NCBI GenBank assembly: GCA_030598065.1
Contig: JAUVQR010000056.1
Coordinates: 1 to 7,779, forward strand
Direction of reading: 5' to 3'
Length of the DNA stretch: 7,779 nt
Source: Planctomycetota bacterium
Lineage (GTDB): Bacteria > Planctomycetota > Brocadiia > Brocadiales > Bathyanammoxibiaceae
Positions 1-6,018 of this stretch are shown here, one piece after another. Numbering within the stretch: position 1 is the stretch's first letter; each line of letters opens with the position of its first letter. Under the pieces are notes generated by a model. The model was not told the DNA's origin. It did not search any database and saw only the letters and a program-made list of their open reading frames with translations. Position numbers and translations under genes: made by a program.

Positions 1-75
1 GCCACAAGAGTTGCACCCTCAATGAATGTAGCTGTGCATGCAAGGAGGTTTAGCGGAGAAGTCGGGTATTATGGG

Positions 76-118
76 GCTTGATTTACCTACAGCGGATAAT
101 ATAATACCGCAATCAAGC
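76..118. repeat. Interrupted inverted repeat enclosing the promoter
   Basis: GCTTGATT at 76-83 is the exact reverse complement of AATCAAGC at 111-118. Inside it, GCGG at 92-95 pairs with CCGC at 107-110. The right arm (107-118) is therefore continuous, while the left arm is broken by eight unpaired bases (84-91). The -35 lies in the left arm and the -10 lies in the loop. This could be an operator or a hairpin at the start of the transcript. An eight-base match in a short region could also arise by chance. Confidence 0.35.
78..105 (+). promoter_or_regulatory. Predicted sigma70-type promoter for the glycosyltransferase gene
   Basis: A -35-like TTGATT lies at 78-83 and a perfect -10 TATAAT at 100-105, with a 16-base spacer. 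Transcription would begin near 112, about 27 bases before the ATG at 139. The -10 hexamer matches consensus exactly and the -35 matches four of six positions. The element sits within an interrupted inverted repeat (76-118), so it may be regulated. A1- or T-rich runs can mimic a -10, so this remains a prediction. Confidence 0.5.
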
Positions 119-138
119 GTCGGCATGTAAATTCAACC

Positions 139-1329
139 ATGAAGGTTATATACGTCCTGAGCCACTCCTATAGAGGGGATGACTATCAAAACATCACCAA
201 ACTGGGTTCGCTTGTCCACCTCTATGCGCAAAAACTTAACAGTTATACGGATCGCTACCAGGTAGAGTGCTGGTGGACCGAACCGAGACTGTCTTCCCCC
301 ATGTCCGCCCAGGAAGATGGTATCACGTACAGGGCCTTCCCGGCCTTGTCGTACAAATACCCGTACAGATACATTTCCTTGCCGCTGTTAAAGGCGTTGA
401 GGCATGAAGCCGGGAAAGGGCCGGTATTGTTCTTTCTCATTGGAATCAAGGGAAAGTGGACCGTCTTCATTCCGCTCTTCATAAAAAACGTGCCTATCGT
501 GATGCAGCAATTGACCGAGGGGACGGGCTATAGCATGGCCAGACTAAAAAAGAGGCCGTGGCTGCTGCCGCTGTCCGTGCTGGAGCACATGGCATACAAG
601 AACGTGGACCGCTTCTTTCTACTGTTCGGGCGAGCCAAAGAAGAGATGAAGCGATACGTGGAGCCTGAAAGGCTTGACGTAATACCCTTCGGGAAAGACT
701 TTGAGCTGTTCAGGCCGACAGACAGAAACGAGGCACGGGACGCGCTGGGGCTTGACACAAAAAAACATTATATACTCTTTGTGGGCAGGATTAACGACAG
801 GAAGGGGGTGCGGTACCTGATAGAGGCGATGCCCGGCATATTGGAAGAGTATCCCGCTACCGAACTGCTGTTGGTGGGCCCGGCCCGCAGGGAAGAAATC
901 TTATCCGGTTTGAAAGACCTAACGAGACTCAGGGGTCTGGACCAGCACGTACGTTTCATGGGGTCAATCGAAAACGACAGGCTTCCGCCCTTTTACAACG
1001 CGTCCGACGTCTTTGTCCTGCCCAGTACGACGGAGGGGTTTCCGTTTGTGCTGTTGGAGGCGGCAGGTTGTAACACCCCCATTGTCGCCACTGAGGTGGG
1101 AGGCATACCGGAGTTCATGCAGATGATAAAAAAGGGTATAATGGTGCCTCCAAGTTCGCCTGAAGACATCGCGCAGGCCGTAAAGAGCGTCTTTAGGGGA
1201 CCGGAGCTGTACAATAACCGTCTGAGGGACGGGGTGCTTCAATACAGCTGGGAGAGCCTGCTGAGTAAGACGGTTGACGTGTTCGAGGAGCTTAGAGGGC
1301 AATATTTCCCTGACGACACCGCAGCATGA
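139..1329 (+). CDS. Family 4 glycosyltransferase (GT-B fold)
   Basis: This 396-residue protein is a retaining GT4-type glycosyltransferase. It would move a sugar from a nucleotide-sugar donor to a growing lipid-linked glycan on the cytoplasmic face of the inner membrane. Residues 1-190 form the less conserved acceptor domain, which ends in a VIPFGKDF-type linker with F191-P193. The donor domain follows: FVGRINDRKG (214-223) supplies the Arg217/Lys222 pair expected to bind donor phosphates, then LLLVGPA (243-249) and VRFMGSI. The EX7E motif is complete at Glu299 and Glu307 in TEGFPFVLLEA. Length is normal for the family. No signal peptide or clear membrane span is seen. The ATG at 139 starts a typical MKVIYVLSHS strand, but no Shine-Dalgarno sequence lies just before it. 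A predicted promoter is at 78-105. Donor and acceptor cannot be read from sequence. The next gene is 192 bases away and appears to have its own promoter. Confidence 0.93.
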   Translation: MKVIYVLSHSYRGDDYQNITKLGSLVHLYAQKLNSYTDRYQVECWWTEPRLSSPMSAQEDGITYRAFPALSYKYPYRYISLPLLKALRHEAGKGPVLFFLIGIKGKWTVFIPLFIKNVPIVMQQLTEGTGYSMARLKKRPWLLPLSVLEHMAYKNVDRFFLLFGRAKEEMKRYVEPERLDVIPFGKDFELFRPTDRNEARDALGLDTKKHYILFVGRINDRKGVRYLIEAMPGILEEYPATELLLVGPARREEILSGLKDLTRLRGLDQHVRFMGSIENDRLPPFYNASDVFVLPSTTEGFPFVLLEAAGCNTPIVATEVGGIPEFMQMIKKGIMVPPSSPEDIAQAVKSVFRGPELYNNRLRDGVLQYSWESLLSKTVDVFEELRGQYFPDDTAA

Positions 1330-1386
1330 AAACAGGTGGAGCAGGACAATTTAAACAAGAAAACAACTTACGTTAGCGGACGGGAA

Positions 1387-1395
1387 TGATATAAT
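1387..1395 (+). promoter_or_regulatory. Predicted extended -10 promoter for the amino-sugar operon
   Basis: TGATATAAT at 1387-1395 is a perfect extended -10 element: TG, one base, then consensus TATAAT at 1390-1395. The best -35 candidate with a 16-base spacer, TTACGT at 1368-1373, is poor, which is usual for extended -10 promoters. Transcription would start near 1402, giving a leader of about 120 bases before the ATG at 1522. It lies in the 192-base gap after the glycosyltransferase gene and would drive the four-gene unit from 1522 to 5988. Confidence 0.5.
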
Positions 1396-1497
1396 AATAT
1401 CTTTGAAATTCTATCGTTACAGGTCCAATATGCAAGTTGTTATGTGGGTGAGCTTTAAAGAAGGATTTCCTTTTTCTGTGCGGTTTGCGAGCGGTCG

Positions 1498-1509
1498 TTT
1501 ACCGGTAAA
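1498..1509. repeat. 12-base perfect palindrome next to the ribosome binding site
   Basis: TTTACCGGTAAA is a perfect 12-base palindrome. Its last three bases run into the purine-rich AAAGGGG at 1507-1513, which is the likely Shine-Dalgarno of the aminotransferase gene. It could be a protein-binding site or a weak structure affecting initiation. With no loop it would not form a stable RNA hairpin. A chance origin is possible. Confidence 0.3.
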
Positions 1510-1521
1510 GGGGCGGTGCGT

Positions 1522-2751
1522 ATGAAGGTTCCTATTATAAGGATTTCGTTTTCGGAAGAAGACAAACGCTTTATAAATGTAAATGTAAAGATAAGCGAGG
1601 TCCTGGACAGCGGCATCCTGACCATGGGAAAGTATACCCGGGAGTTTGAGGACCTCTGTTGCCGGTTTGTCGGTTCGAGGTACGCTATATCTACCGGTAA
1701 CTGCACCGTAGCCATGGAGATAATAATACGCGCCCTTGGCATAGAGGGCCGGTCTATAATCGTCCCGACCAATACGTTCATGGCCACAGCTTACGCGGTG
1801 ATGCAATCGGGTAACAGGGTGGTCTTTGCCGACTCCAACCGTGAAACGCTGTCCTTATGCCCGCAGGATCTCAGGAAGAGGATAAACGGTGACACCACGG
1901 CGGTTATACTGGTGCACATAGGGGGGATTGTTTCTCCTCAATATTACGAGATTAAAAAGATATGTGAGGAAAACGGTCTTCATCTGATAGAAGACTGCGC
2001 GCACGCCTTTGGATGTGGTATTGACGGGAAAAAGGCGGGTACTCTGGGAGCCGCCGGCGCATTCTCGTTTTTCCCCACGAAGGTGGTGACCACCGCTGAG
2101 GGTGGGATGATAACTACTGACAACAAGGATATATACAATAAAGCGCGGATGATTAGAAACCACGGTAAAAACCCTGACATGGGTAACAGGATGTCGGAGT
2201 TCGGTTATAATTATCGCCTGAGTGAGATTACGGCCGTCATCGGTGTGCAACAGATAAGAAAGGCGGCTCAGATTGTGGACGCGAGGATGGGAATTGCGAA
2301 GATATACGACAGACTGCTGGCTGATAACGGATACGTCCGGCCGTTGAGCATACCGTCAAATACTACGTCTACTTACTACAAGTACGTCGTGTTTCTGCCG
2401 GAAGATAGTGACCGTTCCGGGATAAAGATGACCATGCAGGAAAAGTACCAGATATCGCTGACCGGGGAGGTGTATGCCGATTTATGCCACACCGAGCCCG
2501 TCTGGCAGAAGTACACGTATTGCGGAAAGTTGCGGAACAACGGTGGAAAGGTGGACTGCGCCCGTTGGCCAGATTGTGGATGCGGCGACCTGCAAGAAGG
2601 CTTCCCCGAGGCCGCTTACCTGAGTAAGCACCACATCTGCCTGCCGCTCTATCCCGGTATGACGGAAGAAGAATGTGCTTACGTTGTTGACTCGTTGTTG
2701 AGGACCGTGAAAGACATGGCCTCGGTATCTACTTCTACGGAGGGTTCATGA
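1522..2751 (+). CDS. DegT/DnrJ/EryC1/StrS-family PLP sugar aminotransferase with a Cys-rich insert
   Basis: This 409-residue enzyme belongs to the fold-type I PLP family that transfers an amino group, usually from glutamate, to a keto group on a nucleotide-linked sugar. The Schiff-base lysine is Lys187 in FSFFPTKVVTTAEGG. Asp158 in EDCAHAFG should contact the pyridine nitrogen, and STGNCTVAME (58-67) matches the cofactor phosphate loop. GYNYRLSE and the C-terminal HICLPLYPGMTEEE are also family hallmarks. The ATG at 1522 is preferred because AAAGGGG (1507-1513) sits eight bases upstream. An in-frame GTG at 1516 is too close to that site. The protein is about 35 residues longer than the second aminotransferase in this window. 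Much of the excess is a segment at about 330-358 with cysteines 334, 346, 352 and 354, and Cys322 just before it. It overlaps the next gene by four bases, so the two are translationally coupled. Which sugar and which carbon are unknown. Confidence 0.92.
   Translation: MKVPIIRISFSEEDKRFINVNVKISEVLDSGILTMGKYTREFEDLCCRFVGSRYAISTGNCTVAMEIIIRALGIEGRSIIVPTNTFMATAYAVMQSGNRVVFADSNRETLSLCPQDLRKRINGDTTAVILVHIGGIVSPQYYEIKKICEENGLHLIEDCAHAFGCGIDGKKAGTLGAAGAFSFFPTKVVTTAEGGMITTDNKDIYNKARMIRNHGKNPDMGNRMSEFGYNYRLSEITAVIGVQQIRKAAQIVDARMGIAKIYDRLLADNGYVRPLSIPSNTTSTYYKYVVFLPEDSDRSGIKMTMQEKYQISLTGEVYADLCHTEPVWQKYTYCGKLRNNGGKVDCARWPDCGCGDLQEGFPEAAYLSKHHICLPLYPGMTEEECAYVVDSLLRTVKDMASVSTSTEGS
2739..2744 (+). promoter_or_regulatory. 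Ribosome binding site of the SDR gene, inside the aminotransferase gene
   Basis: GGAGGG at 2739-2744 lies just before the ATG at 2748, within the last codons of the upstream gene. It fixes the start of the SDR gene at the ATGA overlap (start ATG 2748-2750, upstream stop TGA 2749-2751). The spacing of three to four bases is short but usable. Confidence 0.6.
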
Positions 2752-3659
2752 ATATTGCGGTAGTGGGAGGGTCCGGTTTTATTGGAAGCTTCCTGGTTGA
2801 TGAACTCCTGTCAGCCGGGCACAGGGTCGTCAACTTTGACATTCAACACCCAAAGAATACAGAGGTCACTCATGTCTACGTAGATGTCACGGATTTCACC
2901 AAACTGTCAATCGCCATGGCGGGACAGTGGGACGCCGTATATCTCATGGCTGCGGTGGCCAACGTGGACCACTTCTTTGTCAGTCCGGTGGAGGCGTACA
3001 AAGTAAACATGGACAGCGTGATTAACGTCTTGGAGGTGACCAGGCGTTATAATGTCCCGCGGTTCCTGTATGCCAGTACCGTCTGGGTCTACGAGCTTGC
3101 CGGCGACACCGGTAACGTGGATGAGACCTCTCACCTCGGCCTCCATAATGTGAACCATCTGTACACCGTAACGAAGCTGGCCGGGGAGATGAGCGCCATA
3201 TCGTACAACAAGCTCTACGGCCAGGACTTCACCATCTTGCGGTTCGGCATTCCTTACGGTCCCGGGGCCCGTATGGGCACTGTAATCACAGAGTTTGTTC
3301 GACGGGCCACGAAGAAAGAGCCCCTTGTTATGCAGGGGGATGGGTCTCAGTCCCGATACTTTATCCACGTTGCGGACCTGGCCAGGGGTTGTGTGGCTGC
3401 CCTCAAGCCCCAGGCCGCCAATAAGATATATAATCTGGAGGGGAAAGAAAAGGTGAGCATCCGGGAGATTGCCGAGATAGTCCAGCGACAGATTCCGGGC
3501 ACCGTAATAGAACAAACGGAGGCCAGGAAGGGAGATTTTACCGCAAGGAAGATATCATATGACAGGGCAAGGACGGAGCTTGGCTGGGAGCCCAGAGTGG
3601 ACTTTGGACAAGGCCTTGCCGATTACATCCGGTGGTATAAGGAAAGCTCCGGCAAATAG
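2748..3659 (+). CDS. NAD-dependent epimerase/dehydratase (extended SDR), nucleotide-sugar modifying
   Basis: This 303-residue protein is an extended short-chain dehydrogenase/reductase of the GalE/RmlB type, which act on NDP-sugars by transient oxidation with bound NAD. The Rossmann loop is GGSGFIG at residues 7-13. Asp31 ends strand beta-2 and is suited to NAD rather than NADP. The active-site set is Ser110/Thr111 in YASTVWVY, Tyr139 and Lys143 in YTVTK. RFGIPYGPG (165-173) and QGDGSQSRYFIHVADLA (196-212) are typical substrate-domain motifs. The C-terminus (ELGWEPRVDFGQGL) is also normal, so the protein looks complete. The start ATG overlaps the stop of the aminotransferase as ATGA and has a GGAGGG site upstream. 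The family does not distinguish epimerase from dehydratase or 4-ketoreductase here. Given its neighbours, it most likely makes or alters the keto or amino sugar handled by the adjacent aminotransferase. Confidence 0.92.
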   Translation: MNIAVVGGSGFIGSFLVDELLSAGHRVVNFDIQHPKNTEVTHVYVDVTDFTKLSIAMAGQWDAVYLMAAVANVDHFFVSPVEAYKVNMDSVINVLEVTRRYNVPRFLYASTVWVYELAGDTGNVDETSHLGLHNVNHLYTVTKLAGEMSAISYNKLYGQDFTILRFGIPYGPGARMGTVITEFVRRATKKEPLVMQGDGSQSRYFIHVADLARGCVAALKPQAANKIYNLEGKEKVSIREIAEIVQRQIPGTVIEQTEARKGDFTARKISYDRARTELGWEPRVDFGQGLADYIRWYKESSGK

Positions 3660-3661
3660 CG

Positions 3662-5131
3662 TTGAAGATACTACTGGTTTACACGGGTTTCACGGTCAGG
3701 GAAGTTCCACTGAATATACTTTACGTCTCGGCAGCGCTGAAGAAGGCCGGTCACGCTACCAGGGTATTTGAGCTGACGCCCTATAAGAAAAGGCCGGTAT
3801 TCGGCGACCGGAACAGGATAATAAAAACCGCTTTCCATGAAGCCTTCAAGGAATTCCGCCCGGACCTTGTGGGTTTTTCCGCGATGACCATCAATCTGAA
3901 CCTGACCAGGGAGCTTGCCGGGATCGTAAAGTCGCATGCCGATACCCCCGTGATTTTTGGAGGGGTGCATCCCACGGTAGAACCGGAGGGGACTATCAGT
4001 ATGCCGGAGGTGGACATGGTATGCGTAGGCGAGGGCGAGAAGGCCATGGTGGAATTGGCCGACAGGATGGAGGCAAGGAAAGATTTTAGAGACATAAAGA
4101 GTATCTGGGTAAAAGATAACGGCGAGGTCTGCCGTAACCCCATTATGCCTCTGGACGACAGTATAGACGAAATCCCCTTCCCCGACAGGGACGCGTTCGC
4201 GCCGGAGTACTACAGGGCGGAACTTACGGGGGCCAATCTGATGACAGGGCGGGGGTGCCCCTATCCCTGCAGTTTCTGTCAGAACAAGTTTTTTTTGGAA
4301 GTTTATAAAGGACATGGGTCGTTCATAAGATATCGTTCCTTTGAGAACATATTTCAGGAGATAGAGCAGGTTATCGATAAATACAAGACGGAGCGGTTCT
4401 ATTTCTCGGACGAAACGTTTACCATGAACAAAGAGAGGGTTATTGACTTCTGCAGGGAATACAAGAAACATTTTAAGAACCCGTTTATGTGTCAGACCAG
4501 GGTAGACTGCCTCGATGAGGATATTGTAGCCAGCCTGAAAGAAGCGGGTTGTGACCACGTCTCTCTGGCCATCGAGGCCGGGAACGAGAGGATAAGAACG
4601 AAAGTATTGAAGAAGAGCTTCAAGGACGATCAGATATTCAAGGCGTTCGATTTGGTGAAGAAATACGACATGAAGACGCAGAGCTTCAATATGATAGGCA
4701 TACCGGAAGAGACCAAGGAGACCATCTTTGAGACGGTCAGTCTCAATAAATCCCTGCAGCCGGACAGGATATTGTGCACTATCTACATGCCTTTCAAGGG
4801 GACGGAACTGGGCAAAAGGTGCATAGAAGAGGGCCTGGTCCTGCGTCCGGTGGAAGAGTCAAGCGGGTATTATTCGGAAGTAACCATAAAGAATTATTAT
4901 CTGAAAGCGAGCACTCTGATAGGGTATCAGGGGTTTTTTGACTGGTACGTGCGCCTTCCGCAGAAATATTATTGGGCCATTGACGCGGTCCGCCTTGTTT
5001 ATCAAACGATACTGCCGACCACACAGGACGTGCCCGGACCCGTAAGGTACTTCAGGGAGCAGGTAATTGAATTTGTATATAACCTGAAGAGATTTCTTCC
5101 CAGCAGCGGCTACGTTATAAAGAATAGATAG
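3662..5131 (+). CDS. B12-binding-domain radical SAM enzyme
   Basis: This 489-residue protein has an N-terminal cobalamin-binding-like Rossmann domain (about 1-155) followed by a radical SAM core. PDLVGFSAMT (67-76) and PVIFGGVHPT (96-105) are the usual strands of the B12 domain, but the DxHxxG motif that supplies a lower axial histidine is absent. The 4Fe-4S site is CPYPCSFC, with Cys199, Cys203 and Cys206. Later core motifs are FSDETF (248-253), SLAIEAGNERI (301-311) for SAM binding and FNMIGIPEET (342-351). A C-terminal region of about 110 residues, rich in Tyr and Trp, has no function I recognise. Relatives include BchE-like cyclases, C- or P-methylases and dehydratases, so the reaction cannot be named. 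Its place between sugar genes suggests action on a sugar or glycolipid. The start is the TTG at 3662, two bases after the previous stop, because MKILLVYTGF is the expected first strand. No strong ribosome site is visible, which suggests translational coupling. Confidence 0.9.
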   Translation: MKILLVYTGFTVREVPLNILYVSAALKKAGHATRVFELTPYKKRPVFGDRNRIIKTAFHEAFKEFRPDLVGFSAMTINLNLTRELAGIVKSHADTPVIFGGVHPTVEPEGTISMPEVDMVCVGEGEKAMVELADRMEARKDFRDIKSIWVKDNGEVCRNPIMPLDDSIDEIPFPDRDAFAPEYYRAELTGANLMTGRGCPYPCSFCQNKFFLEVYKGHGSFIRYRSFENIFQEIEQVIDKYKTERFYFSDETFTMNKERVIDFCREYKKHFKNPFMCQTRVDCLDEDIVASLKEAGCDHVSLAIEAGNERIRTKVLKKSFKDDQIFKAFDLVKKYDMKTQSFNMIGIPEETKETIFETVSLNKSLQPDRILCTIYMPFKGTELGKRCIEEGLVLRPVEESSGYYSEVTIKNYYLKASTLIGYQGFFDWYVRLPQKYYWAIDAVRLVYQTILPTTQDVPGPVRYFREQVIEFVYNLKRFLPSSGYVIKNR

Positions 5132-5175
5132 TGTGTTGATTGCTAAGCTTCACCGGAAACAGAGAGGCGAGTGTC

Positions 5176-5988
5176 TTGGGTGTTAATGAGAACAACCGTG
5201 CGGGCGCTGAGAAAAAAGATAAAGGTGTGAAGCCACCGGAGACAACCGGAGCAAGCGCTGAGGTAATACGGGCCCTCAGGAGGAATTATCAGGACGAAGT
5301 AGTTGCAAGGACGTATGAAGAAGAGAGAGACTTCCGGGAGGGAGACGTCTCGCTGCACTACGAGACCGAGGTACTGGCCCTGTCTGAGGCGCTGGGGGGC
5401 GTGCGAGGCGAGATACTGGAAGTGGCGGTAGGCACAGGCAGACTGTGCCGGAGGCTCAGACGGTTTGGAGGGGGCTACACGGGTCTTGACGTGTCCATGC
5501 AAATGCTGTCGGAGGCGAAAAAAGCGGTCTGCCGGGACGCCAACGGCCCCTGGCTTGTAAGGGGCGATGCCTTCCAACTGCCTTTCAAGGACAACCACTT
5601 TGAAGCCGTAGTGGGATTTCGATTTATAAAGCACATCGGCCCGGACGGACGAAAGGTGATATACACTGAACTCAGACGGGTATTGGATGACGACGGACTC
5701 CTCTTGTTTGACTTCTACGGGTGGAGAAGAAGGTCGGCGAAAAAGACAGACGATGAACGTCTTACCGTGGGCGCCTTAAGGTCGGAGGTGGAAGAAAACG
5801 GCTTCAGGTTGATAAAGGTATACGGGACACGGCACATGGTCTGTGACGTCGTATCCGTCCCATTCAGATGGCTGAAGATTCGTTCCGGTGTGCGGGCGGC
5901 CGGCTGGTTGGGGGTAAAGATGCTGAGCCCGCTGGACGAATTCTTTGACCGTTCAAGGGGCGGTATCGCGGTGTGTAAGAAATTGTAG
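5176..5988 (+). CDS. Class I SAM-dependent methyltransferase
   Basis: The protein (270 residues from TTG at 5176) has the Rossmann methyltransferase core in residues about 60-185. Motif I is ILEVAVGTGR, ending near residue 89. GLDVS near 105 carries the acidic residue expected to bind the SAM ribose. GDAFQLPF (about 130-137) is the adenine-contact loop, followed by FEAVVGFRFIKHI and the LRRVLDDDGLLLFDFYG strand. It is a Methyltransf_11/25-type enzyme. It probably methylates an oxygen or nitrogen of the sugar or glycan made by this locus, but the acceptor is not deducible. The frame is open from a TTG at 5140. I chose 5176 because GAGG (5164-5167) sits eight bases before it, whereas 5140 has no ribosome site. 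The extra 12 residues would be poorly conserved either way. It is last in the plus-strand unit, 44 bases after the radical SAM stop, and converges on the minus-strand genes. Confidence 0.88.
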   Translation: MGVNENNRAGAEKKDKGVKPPETTGASAEVIRALRRNYQDEVVARTYEEERDFREGDVSLHYETEVLALSEALGGVRGEILEVAVGTGRLCRRLRRFGGGYTGLDVSMQMLSEAKKAVCRDANGPWLVRGDAFQLPFKDNHFEAVVGFRFIKHIGPDGRKVIYTELRRVLDDDGLLLFDFYGWRRRSAKKTDDERLTVGALRSEVEENGFRLIKVYGTRHMVCDVVSVPFRWLKIRSGVRAAGWLGVKMLSPLDEFFDRSRGGIAVCKKL

Positions 5989-6018
5989 GGATATCCGCAT
6001 GGTGCAGACAACATTTTT
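5989..6018. other. Convergent gene junction without a clear terminator
   Basis: Only about 30 bases separate the stop of the methyltransferase (TAG 5986-5988) from the stop of the minus-strand aminotransferase (complement of 6019-6021). The region holds the small palindrome GGATATCC (5989-5996) and a short T run (6014-6018), but no GC-rich stem. I see no intrinsic terminator for either direction, so transcripts may run into the opposite gene or end by Rho. Confidence 0.5.

Noticed and set aside
1..81. Frame open from the first base to a TGA at 79-81, possibly the 3' end of an upstream plus-strand gene
   Set aside because: Only 26 codons are visible and I recognise no motif in them. An open run of this length is common by chance.
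38..130. Small ORF of 30 codons ending eight bases before the glycosyltransferase ATG, a possible leader peptide
   Set aside because: It crosses the predicted promoter, has no attenuator-like codon runs and no good ribosome site at its first ATG. Its inner ATG at 71 is 21 bases from AAGGAGGT (42-49), which is too far.
2907..3515. Long minus-strand open frame of about 202 codons opposite the SDR gene
   Set aside because: The plus strand encodes a clear SDR with a full set of motifs. The minus-strand product has none and is an antisense shadow. The same applies to 3671-4558 opposite the radical SAM gene.
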